This document shows, one piece after another, positions 48,430-57,307 of a stretch of 64,000 nt of DNA. Made by a program: the position numbers and the translations under genes. Source of the DNA: Flavobacterium sp. LHD-80 (GTDB lineage Bacteria; Bacteroidota; Bacteroidia; Flavobacteriales; Flavobacteriaceae); NCBI RefSeq assembly GCF_030929605.1, contig NZ_JAVFVS010000008.1, positions 186,001 to 250,000 of the forward strand. The letters run 5' to 3'. The notes beneath the pieces were generated by a model. The model did not search any database, was not told where the DNA came from, and worked only from the letters and a program-made list of their open reading frames with translations. The number at the start of each line of letters is the position of its first letter. Position 1 is the stretch's first letter.

Positions 48430-50922
48430 TTAAAGTCCTAAATCCAGAACATAAGAAATCTTAACCGCAATATTATCTTCAAATTTCAGTAATTGATTTG
48501 GACCATAACGATAAAATCCGCCCAAACCAAAACCTTTGAAAATACGGTTTAATTCAATTCCAGATTCAAAAAAACCTTTGTCTAAAGTTTTATAAGCAGG
48601 TCCAACATGCTGTTCTGGTTTTTCCATATTTCCCCAAGCCATTCTTGTTACTAAAACTAAAGATGGGCGAACTTTTTTCATGATTTTAATTCGGTCAAAA
48701 CCATGTTTGATTTGAAAGAAAACGTATTGGCTCGAGAAAAACTCATTAAAATACATGGTTTCAAAACTGTTTCGTCCGGCAAAAGTAATACGCTGAATTA
48801 CAGTTTCTTTTGTCAAGTTATTTGGCATGGTGTTGTATAAATGCGTAATTGGTACATCACCCATTGCAACACCACCTTGGAGGAGTAAACTTGTTTTTTG
48901 TCCGTTGAGGTATTTTTTTTCATATTCTGTTTTGAAATCTATTTTACTGAATGTAAAATCATTTTCAAGAACATTTGGCAATGATTGTGTAAACTGGAAT
49001 GTAAATCGCGGAAATTGTTTGTCTGATTCTGTTCTTCCAGTTGGCGTCTGCATAAAATCGCTAAATGGCGCCCAAACAATCGATGCCATTGCAGTCGTCA
49101 TTATATAACTTGAATACAATTGCCCGTTTAGATTGTATAAATAGTCAAATTTTGGCTCTACATACGTTCTTGCTAATTCGAAAACTGCTTCTGTTTTCGG
49201 AATAATTTTGGTTTGAATATTTGCTTTCCAAGCTATGTATTTGTAAAAAGTACTAATGTTGATAGGCCTCGGATCATAAATCTTAAAAACGCGTTTGTCT
49301 ACAGCAAAAACCGTACTTGCAATTTCTCGAACATCATCTGTATAAGATCCGTTTAGCCAAGTATTAGTGTTTTTGTCCAATAAAACTCCAGATCCAATGC
49401 TGTATTTAAAAACCCCGTCTTTCGTTCCATATGCGCCATAACCTTCAATTCTAAACAATTTAGAAAATCGATCGTTGGTTACACCGCCAAGACCCAATCG
49501 AAAACCTTCATAGTTATTGTAACTGATAAGCTTTTTTAAATCCAAATCAATTGGCCCAATTGGGAGATAACCGTTAATGATTTTTCGGCCTAAACCCAAA
49601 CGTTTTTCAATTCGTTTGCTCAGCGACAAACTGTCTATCAATTGATAGGTTTTTTGGCCTTTTAAATCTAAATTTTCTTTCCTATATTGATTCCAGAATT
49701 CTTCGGGTTTTTTATTGGCATCATCTTTAATTTCAATATAAAGCGACGGATTTTTTATAGTAGGATTTGTATTGTAATGAATGTCAAAATTATTGCTTTC
49801 AGAAATTAGGTACGTAAAATCAGAAGCTACTTTTTTTCTGCGCTCAAAATTATCTTCGACATCGCCGTCAAACTGAATTGTTCCGCCTAAAATTTTAATA
49901 TCATCGTCATTCTTTCCTTTTACAATTTTGAAAGTAGTGTTGCTCTGAAACCAGATTTTTTCCTCCGGCACATATTCAAATTCATGAATACCACTAATGT
50001 CTAAAACTGCTTTTATGCGCATTACAGCTTTTGCAACAGCAAAATTTTCCTCATCGATATATAAAACACCTTCTAATGCATTTGTTTTTCTTTTCTTGTT
50101 TTTAAAGTAGATCATAAAGGTATTTCGACCTTTAATTGGCACCGTGTCTAGAAGTTTGTAATTGTAATCGGAAAAGGCATTGTCTGCAATTGGACTTTGG
50201 TGTTTGGTTTCGAATAATTCATATTTCGAATCGTAAATCGAAATAGACTGCAAGTTAAAAGCGATAATTTCATAAACTGGCTGTTTAAAACCCGCCATTT
50301 TTGTTCCGAGGATCGTTTCTTTTAATTTATTGTTTCCGAATTGATACTGCGAAACTTTCTCCGTTTGAAACAAATGCTGTTTGCTGATGATTTCTTTAAA
50401 TTTATAATCAGAAGAATCAATGTTTATTGTTTTTTTATTGAAATCTTTATAAGCTGCAGATGAATCAATTCGGCCGTCGATAGAATCTGGATTTGCCGTA
50501 ACAATCAGTTTGTTATATGTTTTGTATTCAAAACTGCTGAGTTTTTTCTGTGGATTGTTTTTGTTTTTATTCGCAATAACTTTTTTAATGATCGTCAAAG
50601 CCGGGTTTTCATTTGAAACAACAACTTCTTTTAAATCGTCTGTCTTTTGCAAAAGCGAAATTGCGTAAAATTTTTTATGGCTAGTTATGCCAATTATTTT
50701 GGTTTGAAACCCAATGTACGAAACGGCAAAAGTGGTCGTTTGTGAATTGATTTTAAATTCAAATTTTCCGTCAACATCTGTAATGGTATTATTGTTGTCG
50801 GCTGTTGTTATGGTTGCAAAAGGAAGAGGTTTGTTATTTGCATCTGTAACAATTCCGTTTATTTGAAATTGCGCCTGAATAGTAAGCGTAAAAAACAAAG
50901 TCAATAAACAAAATAGTCTCAT
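48430..50922 (-). CDS. DUF5686 family outer-membrane protein
   Basis: 830 residues. A signal peptide (about 1-18, ending IQAQ) is followed by a carboxypeptidase-like regulatory domain (about 20-100, starting INGIVTDANNKPLPFATITT), then a large DUF5686 region ending in a beta-barrel (last strand IAVKISYVLDLGL). Such proteins are outer-membrane barrels of the Bacteroidota, with unknown cargo. The shape is TonB-receptor-like, but no TonB plug is visible. It is monocistronic: an inverted-repeat region follows it and a gap of 119 nt separates it from frr. Confidence 0.85.
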   Translation of the reverse strand: MRLFCLLTLFFTLTIQAQFQINGIVTDANNKPLPFATITTADNNNTITDVDGKFEFKINSQTTTFAVSYIGFQTKIIGITSHKKFYAISLLQKTDDLKEVVVSNENPALTIIKKVIANKNKNNPQKKLSSFEYKTYNKLIVTANPDSIDGRIDSSAAYKDFNKKTINIDSSDYKFKEIISKQHLFQTEKVSQYQFGNNKLKETILGTKMAGFKQPVYEIIAFNLQSISIYDSKYELFETKHQSPIADNAFSDYNYKLLDTVPIKGRNTFMIYFKNKKRKTNALEGVLYIDEENFAVAKAVMRIKAVLDISGIHEFEYVPEEKIWFQSNTTFKIVKGKNDDDIKILGGTIQFDGDVEDNFERRKKVASDFTYLISESNNFDIHYNTNPTIKNPSLYIEIKDDANKKPEEFWNQYRKENLDLKGQKTYQLIDSLSLSKRIEKRLGLGRKIINGYLPIGPIDLDLKKLISYNNYEGFRLGLGGVTNDRFSKLFRIEGYGAYGTKDGVFKYSIGSGVLLDKNTNTWLNGSYTDDVREIASTVFAVDKRVFKIYDPRPINISTFYKYIAWKANIQTKIIPKTEAVFELARTYVEPKFDYLYNLNGQLYSSYIMTTAMASIVWAPFSDFMQTPTGRTESDKQFPRFTFQFTQSLPNVLENDFTFSKIDFKTEYEKKYLNGQKTSLLLQGGVAMGDVPITHLYNTMPNNLTKETVIQRITFAGRNSFETMYFNEFFSSQYVFFQIKHGFDRIKIMKKVRPSLVLVTRMAWGNMEKPEQHVGPAYKTLDKGFFESGIELNRIFKGFGLGGFYRYGPNQLLKFEDNIAVKISYVLDLGL

Positions 50923-50982
50923 AGAGAATTATATAGATTCAAAAACGAAAAAAAAATAATTTTGGTATGCAAAAATAAGAAT

Positions 50983-51024
50983 AAAAAAATCCGTTTGGCA
51001 AAATTACACCAAACGGATTTTTTA
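50983..51024. terminator. Terminator between DUF5686 and frr genes
   Basis: AAAAAATCCGTTTGG pairs with CCAAACGGATTTTTT across 10 nt, with A and T runs. Ends the pyrH-frr transcript on the minus strand. Confidence 0.75.
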
Positions 51025-51041
51025 TTTTCTGTTATATCGTA

Positions 51042-51605
51042 TTACACTTTCATGATTTCGGCTTCTTTTGCAGCCAATAACTCATCAATTTTTTTAGTGA
51101 AAGCATTTGTCAAGTTTTGAACTTCTTCTTCAGCAGATTTGCAGATGTCTTCAGAAGTTCCTTCTTTCTCTAATTTTTTGATGTCAGTGTTAGCATCTTT
51201 ACGAGAATTACGGATACCAATTTTAGCATCTTCAGCCTCAGATTTTGCTTGTTTTGCTAAATCTCGACGACGTTCTTCTGTCAAAGGCGGCACGCTGATG
51301 ATAATTACATCACCATTATTCATTGGGTTAAAACCAATATTGGCAATCATAATTGCTTTTTCAATTGCCTGCAGCATGTTTTTTTCAAAAGGCTGTAAAG
51401 TAATTGTTCTCGCATCAGGAACACTGATTTTTGATACTTGCGAAAGTGGTGTTGCAGCACCATAGTAATCAACAAAAACACCTCCAAGCATAGCTGGAGA
51501 AGCTTTTCCTGCGCGAATATTTAGAAATTCTTTTTCTAAATGCGCAATCGAACCATTCATTGACTCTTCAGTACTTTCTAATATGAAATCTATTTCTTCA
51601 CTCAT
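51042..51605 (-). CDS. frr: Ribosome recycling factor
   Basis: 187-residue factor that works with EF-G to split post-termination ribosomes. The three-helix bundle and hinged domain are typical: LNIRAGKASPAMLGGVFVDYYG, ISVPDARTITLQPFEK, PPLTEERRRDLAKQAKSE and the C-terminal NLTNAFTKKIDELLAAKEAEIM. Length is standard. It follows pyrH on the same strand with a 160-nt gap containing short repeats (TCCCGAA...TTCGGGA and AGATTTTTAGATTTTTAG), so cotranscription is likely. Confidence 0.97.
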   Translation of the reverse strand: MSEEIDFILESTEESMNGSIAHLEKEFLNIRAGKASPAMLGGVFVDYYGAATPLSQVSKISVPDARTITLQPFEKNMLQAIEKAIMIANIGFNPMNNGDVIIISVPPLTEERRRDLAKQAKSEAEDAKIGIRNSRKDANTDIKKLEKEGTSEDICKSAEEEVQNLTNAFTKKIDELLAAKEAEIMKV

Positions 51606-51765
51606 TTTTTTTAGATTTTTAGATTTTTAGATGATTGGATTTTCAGATTTTCTTTTAAAAACTCATCTAATTTACTAACTGATATAATTTTATTTTTTTG
51701 GATCGCCGAAATTTAGAAAGTCTAATTTTCTATCCCGAAACTTCGGGACTAACAATCTAAGTAGT

Positions 51766-52473
51766 CTAAATATTTACGACAGTTCCGATGTTTTCGCCTT
51801 CGCAGATTTTCAAAAGGTTTCCAATTTTGTTCATATCAAAAACAACGATTGGCAATTTGTTTTCCTGGCTTAAGGTAAACGCCGTTGTGTCCATTACGTT
51901 TAATCCTTTTTTAAGAACATCGTCAAAAGAGATAAAGTCGAATTTTACTGCCGAAGCATTTTTCTCTGGATCAGAATCATAAACTCCATCAACACGAGTT
52001 CCTTTCAGGATAACATCAGCATTGATTTCGATTCCTCTTAAAACTGCAGCAGTGTCGGTTGTGAAATATGGATTTCCAGTTCCGGCACCAAAAATTACGA
52101 TTCTTCCTTTTTCTAAGTGACGATCAGCTCTTCTTTTGATATAAGGTTCTGCGATAGATTCCATTTTTAAAGCAGTCTGTAAACGCGTTTTCATTCCTTT
52201 GTCTTCAAGCGCGCCTTGTAAGGCCATTCCGTTAATAACAGTAGCTAGCATTCCCATGTAATCACCTTGCACTCTGTCCATTCCAGCGCTTGCACCAGCA
52301 ACGCCTCTAAAAATATTTCCTCCTCCAATTACAATAGCGATTTCTACACCCTTACTGTGGATTTGCTTAATTTCATCTGCATATTCGGCCAATCTTTTTG
52401 GGTCAATTCCGTATTGTAAATCACCCATTAAGGCCTCGCCGCTAAGTTTAAGAAGAATTCTTTTATATTTCAT
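51766..52473 (-). CDS. pyrH: UMP kinase
   Basis: Phosphorylates UMP to UDP, a pyrimidine-nucleotide step, and belongs to the amino-acid-kinase fold. Family motifs: [47 protein letters not shown] and the C-terminal IVVFDMNK. The length of 235 is usual. pyrH-frr is the standard pairing in many bacteria. A TATATTTG element and start about 15 nt before the ATG give a very short leader. Confidence 0.97.
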   Translation of the reverse strand: MKYKRILLKLSGEALMGDLQYGIDPKRLAEYADEIKQIHSKGVEIAIVIGGGNIFRGVAGASAGMDRVQGDYMGMLATVINGMALQGALEDKGMKTRLQTALKMESIAEPYIKRRADRHLEKGRIVIFGAGTGNPYFTTDTAAVLRGIEINADVILKGTRVDGVYDSDPEKNASAVKFDFISFDDVLKKGLNVMDTTAFTLSQENKLPIVVFDMNKIGNLLKICEGENIGTVVNI

Positions 52474-52495
52474 GTTTGTGTTGCGTTAATTTGTG

Positions 52496-52503
52496 CAAAT
52501 ATA
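52496..52503 (-). promoter_or_regulatory. -7 element for pyrH
   Basis: TATATTTG on the minus strand, 22 nt before the start at 52473. No TTG at the expected distance. Confidence 0.4.
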
Positions 52504-52662
52504 GACATATTCTGATTTTTAAAAATAATGTTTACAAAAAAATAATTGTGCTATGAATTTAAATTTATAAAGAATTTTAGCGTTTTTTTCTATCAAAACT
52601 GATAAAAGTCAGTTATCAATCTTCAGAAATCCGTAAATTTATGGTAAGCAAAATAAATTTTT

Positions 52663-53280
52663 ATGAAAAGTATCGTAGCTAAAGCATTATTTAACAGCCA
52701 TTCCTATGCGGAATATCGAAAATTAGTTTCCGATTTATTATCCGAAGGAAAATCGACCGGAAATGAGCAGTCTGAAAGTCTGACTAATTATACGAAATTG
52801 AATGAAGCAAGAATGAATCGGCTCGAAAAGACGATCCAAGTTTCTGAAAATTTAGTTTCAAAACTGCAGCATCTGAATAATCATTATATCTGGCTGGTAA
52901 TTTCAGAAGGATGGTGCGGAGATGCGGCTCAGATTCTTCCAATTTTAAATAAAATGGCTCACGAATCGGATAAAAAAATAGATCTCCGAATTGTTTTCCG
53001 TGATGAAAATGATGATTTGATGAATCATTATTTGACAAACGGAGGAAGAGCAATCCCAAAAGTAATTGTGATTTGCAAAGAAGCTGGAATAGTTCGAGCA
53101 GATTGGGGGCCAAGACCAAAAGGAGCAACCGAATTAATGGCAAAACACAAAAAAGAAGTTGGGCCAATCGATGAAAAAATCAAAACCGATCTTCAATTGT
53201 GGTATTTAGCAGATAAAGGGATTTCTGTACAAGAAGAGTTGGTTGAAATCATGGAAAACATTAAGTATAATCGACTATAA
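52663..53280 (+). CDS. Thioredoxin-family protein with WCGDA motif
   Basis: 205-residue cytoplasmic protein of the Bacteroidota thioredoxin-like type. After an N-terminal helical segment (about 1-75) the active-site strand reads ISEGWCGDAAQILPIL, where the usual second Cys of CxxC is Ala (WCGDA). It then has LRIVFRDENDDL, GGRAIPKVIVI with the cis-Pro, and DWGPRPKGA near the end. A single reactive Cys argues for a thiol-modifying or chaperone-like role, not for a standard disulfide reductase. It is divergent from pyrH, with 189 nt between. Confidence 0.8.
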   Translation: MKSIVAKALFNSHSYAEYRKLVSDLLSEGKSTGNEQSESLTNYTKLNEARMNRLEKTIQVSENLVSKLQHLNNHYIWLVISEGWCGDAAQILPILNKMAHESDKKIDLRIVFRDENDDLMNHYLTNGGRAIPKVIVICKEAGIVRADWGPRPKGATELMAKHKKEVGPIDEKIKTDLQLWYLADKGISVQEELVEIMENIKYNRL

Positions 53281-53490
53281 TAACCATTACTTGGGGAAGT
53301 ATTTAATAAAATAATTGTTGATAACGTGTTGATAATAAACTAAATAAGATGTTAAATAATGTGTCTTAAATTTTTATTTCATCCAGAATTTTGTAACTTA
53401 GTAACACTATCCCACTTCTATTATTAATTTTCTGATTTACTCTTTTTATTGGTGTTTATTTAATGTTTAACGATTAAAAAATGCACTATT

Positions 53491-53568
53491 ATGAAAAAGT
53501 TATTCGAAAGATTTTATGATTTCTTTTCACAATTTTTATTTGGAGGGAAAAATGTGCCTCACTATTAA
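53491..53568 (+). CDS. Possible 25-residue peptide
   Basis: MKKLFERFYDFFSQFLFGGK continues NVPHY and stops. The first 17 residues are amphipathic with many Phe, and a small Gly-Gly-Lys turn precedes the end. It is followed after 48 nt by a strong terminator and preceded by a 210-nt leader without other ORFs, consistent with a separate small transcript. No homology is claimed. It could be a membrane-active micropeptide or a chance ORF within an untranslated RNA. Confidence 0.35.
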   Translation: MKKLFERFYDFFSQFLFGGKNVPHY

Positions 53569-53615
53569 CTCAGGGGAAATGAGTATGGAATAACTATACT
53601 TTGATTTACGAGCTT

Positions 53616-53650
53616 GGCACATTACGATCATTTTGTAATGTGCTTTTTTA
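53616..53650 (+). terminator. Terminator behind the 25-residue peptide
   Basis: GCACATTAC pairs with GTAATGTGC, with six T residues after it. On the minus strand it could also close truB, since the gene ends at 53669. Confidence 0.75.
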
Positions 53651-53668
53651 TGCATTTTTACTTAATGA

Positions 53669-54358
53669 TTACTTTAAGCTTTCTTCAAATAAAGTAATAT
53701 CAATGGCGTTTTTAACATCGTAATCGCCAATTTTTGTTCGGCGTAAAACGGTTAAATGCGAACCAGAGTTCATTGCTTTTCCAAAATCATACGCAAGTGA
53801 ACGAATATAAGTTCCTTTAGAACAAACTACTCTAAAATCAACTTCGGGCAAAGCAATACGAGTAATTTCGAATTCGTGTATTGTTGTTTTTCTGCTGGCG
53901 ATTTCTACTGTTTCGCCTGCACGAGCGTGTTCGTACAAACGAACGCCGTCTTTTTTAATAGCAGAAAAAATAGGTGGTTTTTGATCAATTTCTCCTAAAA
54001 ACTGTTTTACAGTTTTATGAATCAAAGCTTCGTTAATATGGTCTGTTGGAAAAGTTTGATCGATTTCTGTTTCTAAATCGTAAGATGGAGTAGTGGCTCC
54101 AATGTAAAATGTCCCAGTATATTCTTTTGCCTGACCTTGAAGCTCTGAAATCTTTTTAGTGAATTTTCCAGTACAGATTAATAATAAACCTGTCGCTAAA
54201 GGATCTAAAGTTCCGGCATGGCCAATTTTAAACTTTTTTGGAAGCCCAACTTTATTAATTAAAAGATATTTTAATTTATTGACAGCTTGAAACGAACTCC
54301 ATTTTAAAGGTTTGTCAATCAGTAAAACTTGTCCGTTTAAATATTCTTCAGGTGTCAT
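53669..54358 (-). CDS. truB: tRNA pseudouridine synthase B
   Basis: Makes pseudouridine 55 in the T loop of tRNAs. The catalytic Asp is in KIGHAGTLDPLATGLL, and the QVPPIFSAIKKDGVRLYEHARAG, KGTYIRSLA and HLTVLRRTKIG motifs are complete. The length of 229 is somewhat shorter than E. coli TruB, because the C-terminal PUA-like domain is missing, as in many Bacteroidota. It overlaps uppP by one base, so the two are coupled. Confidence 0.95.
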   Translation of the reverse strand: MTPEEYLNGQVLLIDKPLKWSSFQAVNKLKYLLINKVGLPKKFKIGHAGTLDPLATGLLLICTGKFTKKISELQGQAKEYTGTFYIGATTPSYDLETEIDQTFPTDHINEALIHKTVKQFLGEIDQKPPIFSAIKKDGVRLYEHARAGETVEIASRKTTIHEFEITRIALPEVDFRVVCSKGTYIRSLAYDFGKAMNSGSHLTVLRRTKIGDYDVKNAIDITLFEESLK

Positions 54359-55155
54359 TATATTATGGTAAGCGGGTGAATGAAAAAGTGAATCAGCAAT
54401 AAAGCGACTCCTGCGATGATTCGGTAATAACCAAAAACTTTAAATCCGTTTTTAGTCAAAAAACCAATGAAAGTTTTAATAGCTAAAAGCGCTACAATAA
54501 AAGCGACTACGTTTCCAATAACTAATATTGTCGTTTGATCTTGAGATAATTCAAAACCAGCTTTGTAATAATCGTAACATTTTTTTACCGTAGCTCCAAG
54601 CATTGTTGGAACAGCAAGAAAAAATGAAAATTCAGCAGCTGTTGTTCTGCTTAATTTTTGAGACATTCCTCCAACGATGCTGGCACCGCTTCGAGAAACT
54701 CCAGGAATCATAGCAATACATTGAAATAAACCAATTTTTAGTGCCTGTAAATAAGTGATCTCTTGTGAAGTTTCAGGAGTATTTGGATTGTTGAACCATT
54801 CGTCAACTTTTAATAAAATCAATCCTCCAATTAAAAGTGAAATGGCAACTGTAACAGGATTTTCTAGTAAACCATCAATAAAATCGCTTAATAATAACCC
54901 TAAAACTACGGCAGGAATAAAAGCGACTAAAAGTTTAAAGTAAAAGTCAAGTGTTTGAAAAAATCGCTTGAAATATAAAACGACTACTGAAAGAATAGCA
55001 CCAAGCTGAATAACAATTGTAAAAAGTTTGGTAAAATCTTCGTGTGCAATTCCGAAAAAAGAAGAGGCAATAATCATGTGTCCAGTTGAAGAAACAGGTA
55101 AAAATTCAGTAATTCCTTCAATAATGGCAAGAACGATAGCTTGTAATGTATTCAT
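54358..55155 (-). CDS. uppP: Undecaprenyl-diphosphatase
   Basis: Inner-membrane enzyme that recycles undecaprenyl pyrophosphate to the lipid carrier for peptidoglycan and other polymers; it confers bacitracin resistance. The BacA family signatures are [16 protein letters not shown] with the catalytic Glu, [14 protein letters not shown] and [18 protein letters not shown] ([13 protein letters not shown]). About eight membrane helices over 265 residues, standard size. It stands between DUF3098 and truB, the order seen widely in Bacteroidota. Confidence 0.96.
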   Translation of the reverse strand: MNTLQAIVLAIIEGITEFLPVSSTGHMIIASSFFGIAHEDFTKLFTIVIQLGAILSVVVLYFKRFFQTLDFYFKLLVAFIPAVVLGLLLSDFIDGLLENPVTVAISLLIGGLILLKVDEWFNNPNTPETSQEITYLQALKIGLFQCIAMIPGVSRSGASIVGGMSQKLSRTTAAEFSFFLAVPTMLGATVKKCYDYYKAGFELSQDQTTILVIGNVVAFIVALLAIKTFIGFLTKNGFKVFGYYRIIAGVALLLIHFFIHPLTII

Positions 55156-55196
55156 GGAGAATTTTAGATTTCAGATTTCAGATTTTAGATTGCTTA

Positions 55197-55225
55197 ACCC
55201 TTCGACTTCGCTCAGGGTGACAAAC
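55197..55225. repeat. Half-copy of inverted repeat family A
   Basis: CCCTTCGACTTCGCTCAGGG followed by TGACAAA is the right arm of the family without a left partner. Beside it, TTTCAGATTTCAGATTTTAG repeats fill the rest of the 87-nt gap between DUF3098 and uppP. Confidence 0.5.
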
Positions 55226-55242
55226 ATAAAATCAGAGATCTA

Positions 55243-55500
55243 TTATTTGGATTTTTTGAAAATAGAATAAATCGTGATTCCAAAACCAATTAAAACGGTT
55301 GTTGGTGCTAAACGAATACGTCTAAAACTAAAAATATCTTCATTAAAAACATTCGGGTCAGTACTTCCTCCTCCAGACATTAAGATAAATCCTAATGCGA
55401 TAACTGCAATTCCTATCAATAAAATTTTGTAGTTGATGCCGTCAAAAAGGAATTCCTGTTTTTGAACTTGTTGTTCTTCTTTATAATTGTTGTTTTTCAT
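55243..55500 (-). CDS. DUF3098 family membrane protein
   Basis: 85 residues: polar N-terminus (MKNNNYKEEQQ), FLFDGINYKILLIGIAVIAL with the first membrane helix, a hydrophilic loop with GGGSTDPNVFNEDIFSFRRIRLAP and the second helix, ending IYSIFKKSK. This is the DUF3098 family of Bacteroidota, found next to ftsX and uppP. It is a small inner-membrane protein of unknown role, perhaps in cell division or wall synthesis by association. Cotranscribed with ftsX (gap 75 nt). Confidence 0.88.
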   Translation of the reverse strand: MKNNNYKEEQQVQKQEFLFDGINYKILLIGIAVIALGFILMSGGGSTDPNVFNEDIFSFRRIRLAPTTVLIGFGITIYSIFKKSK

Positions 55501-55575
55501 CTTTATTTATTTTTCAGCCTGAGCAAAAGTCAAAGGCGTTTTTTTAATCTAAAATCTAAAGTCTTCAATCTAAAA

Positions 55576-56451
55576 TTAATAAAGATCGTCAGTTCTTAAA
55601 TTCAAGAAACGTTGTGTTGCAAAATGCGTACTAACCCAAGTAATTAAAACTCCTAATCCGAAAACGGCTAATAAAACCAATCCTATTAGTGCTTTGTCTT
55701 CTAAAATTCCTAAACCAGGGAAATTAGTTTCTACATATATCAAAAGTCCAATTAATGCAACGATTGCCAAAGCTGCACCAAGCATTCCTAATTTCACGCT
55801 TCTTGTTACAAAAGGCTTGCGGATAAATGATTTAGTCGCGCCAACCATTTGCATTGTTTTAATAATAAAACGATTTGAATGTATCGATAAACGAAGTGAA
55901 CTGTTAATTAATAAAACTGCAATTACAGTCAAGAAACCGCTGATAATCAAAATCCACATACTTACTTTTTTGATATTGTCATTTACCAGATTTACTAATT
56001 GTTTGTCGTAAACAATATCTTCAATCATAGTGTTTTGACGCAAACTGCTTTCGATTTTGGTAATGCTGTCTCTTTCAACATAATCCGCTTTTAAGTGAAT
56101 GTCGTATGAGTTCAACAATGGATTTTCTCCCAAAAAGGTAAGGAAATCTTCTCCAATAATATCGGTGTGTTCTTTTGCCGCTCTTTCTTTGGTTACATAA
56201 ACAAAAGATTTAGCAAAAGGAGCTCTTTTTAATTCGGTATTAAACGCTTTGATAACGCTGTCATTTGCTTCATTTTTAAAGAAAACGGTCATGGCGATTT
56301 TTTCTTTAAAATCATCTGCCAATTTTTTAGAATTAATGATGAATAATCCCAGTACTCCTAAAAGGAATAAAACCAAGAATACACTTAATACTACCGAAAA
56401 ATAAGAGGAAATTAACCTGCGCTTTTGAAATTTATCAAAGTTAGAACTCAT
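55576..56451 (-). CDS. ftsX: Cell division protein FtsX-like permease
   Basis: 291-residue permease of the FtsEX complex, which regulates peptidoglycan hydrolysis at the division site. It has a first helix at about 18-40, an extracytoplasmic domain (about 45-165) and three helices in the C-terminal half (FtsX-type: SSLRLSIHSNRFIIKTMQMVGATKSFIRKPF signature in pieces). FtsE is not beside it in the window. It leads the ftsX / DUF3098 / uppP / truB unit. Confidence 0.9.
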   Translation of the reverse strand: MSSNFDKFQKRRLISSYFSVVLSVFLVLFLLGVLGLFIINSKKLADDFKEKIAMTVFFKNEANDSVIKAFNTELKRAPFAKSFVYVTKERAAKEHTDIIGEDFLTFLGENPLLNSYDIHLKADYVERDSITKIESSLRQNTMIEDIVYDKQLVNLVNDNIKKVSMWILIISGFLTVIAVLLINSSLRLSIHSNRFIIKTMQMVGATKSFIRKPFVTRSVKLGMLGAALAIVALIGLLIYVETNFPGLGILEDKALIGLVLLAVFGLGVLITWVSTHFATQRFLNLRTDDLY

Positions 56452-56616
56452 AGTCTGCTTAAATTATGTGGTAAAAATAATAAAGAATTTCTTTATTTAA
56501 AGTTATTAACGAACTTTTATACTATAAAAGTACAATTCCATATTGAATAAAAAATGTGTTTAACCGCAAAGTGCGCAAAGTTTTATGCAAAGTTTCTAAA
56601 TAAAGCTGTTTTAATC

Positions 56617-56687
56617 TCGCAAAGTCGCAGAGTCGCAAAGTTTTTTTCAATCAATATTAAAACTTTGCGACTCTGCGACTTTGCGAG
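56617..56687. repeat. Long inverted repeat of the GCAAAG type, family B
   Basis: 29-bp perfect arms, CTCGCAAAGTCGCAGAGTCG onward at 56617-56645 and the complement at 56659-56687, around 13 nt. A further diverged unit lies at 56562-56583. No gene is in the 253-nt gap. Confidence 0.7.
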
Positions 56688-56704
56688 CAAAAAAAGGAAG
56701 AATC

Positions 56705-57295
56705 TTAGTTGACTTTGTAGACTTCGATGCTTTTAAGCCAATAAACATGTCGTGGTCCGGTTCTGATATCATTTCTGCAAATTGCAATCATTTCGCCATT
56801 TTTTACTGGTTTTCCATTTTCTTCAAAAAGAATATAAGTGTTTTCACCCGTTGGGTTATTGAAAATTTCAGCCCAAGAAAAAGTTGCTTTATAATCGTCA
56901 GAAGCTCTTGCAACGATATAAAAATTTCGGTCTTTATGATCTTCCTGTTTGATCTTTGCCTTTTCTAAAATATCCTTTAAAAGGACGCCTTTGCAAACTT
57001 TAATTTCTCTTTTGACTTCTCCGTTTTTACCCGTTATTTTTAAATTGTCAATCGTTACAACCTTCATTTTTCTCAAAGAATCAACCGTTAATTGAAGTGG
57101 AAATTCGACATCGCCGTTCACTTCAATTTGGTGATTTACTAATTTTAAACTGTCTTCAGCAGAAAGTAGATTGTGATCATGTTTTTTAGTTTCTGAAGTT
57201 TTTTCGGTTGAAACTTTTTCTTCTTTTTTAGAAGAATTGCACATCGCACATGAAAATGCGATCAAAAGAATAAGAATGTAGTTTTTAGTTTTCAT
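56705..57295 (-). CDS. Lipoprotein with molybdopterin-oxidoreductase-like domain
   Basis: 196 residues, with a lipoprotein-type signal (MKTKNYILILLIAFSCAMC; Cys near 16 or 19). A short charged His-rich linker (KKHDHN) follows, and then a domain with the sulfite-oxidase (Oxidored_molyb) pattern: VNGDVEFPLQLTVDSLRKM, CKGVLLKDILEKAKI, RASDDYKATFSWAEI and the C-terminal RTGPRHVYWLKSIEVYKV. The heavy cofactor-binding part of true sulfite oxidases is absent at this size, so it more likely binds a small ligand than catalyses. It is 12 nt behind the TonB receptor, on the same strand, and probably works with it. Confidence 0.75.
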   Translation of the reverse strand: MKTKNYILILLIAFSCAMCNSSKKEEKVSTEKTSETKKHDHNLLSAEDSLKLVNHQIEVNGDVEFPLQLTVDSLRKMKVVTIDNLKITGKNGEVKREIKVCKGVLLKDILEKAKIKQEDHKDRNFYIVARASDDYKATFSWAEIFNNPTGENTYILFEENGKPVKNGEMIAICRNDIRTGPRHVYWLKSIEVYKVN

Positions 57296-57307
57296 AGAAT
57301 TTGCAGT

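Noticed and set aside
53316..53335. Chromosome origin
   Set aside because: Two DnaA-like nonamers are too few, each has a mismatch, and no dnaA, dnaN or AT-rich unwinding region lies nearby.
53614..53640. Sigma-54 element TTGGCAC near 53612
   Set aside because: It is part of the terminator hairpin, with no -12 element behind it.
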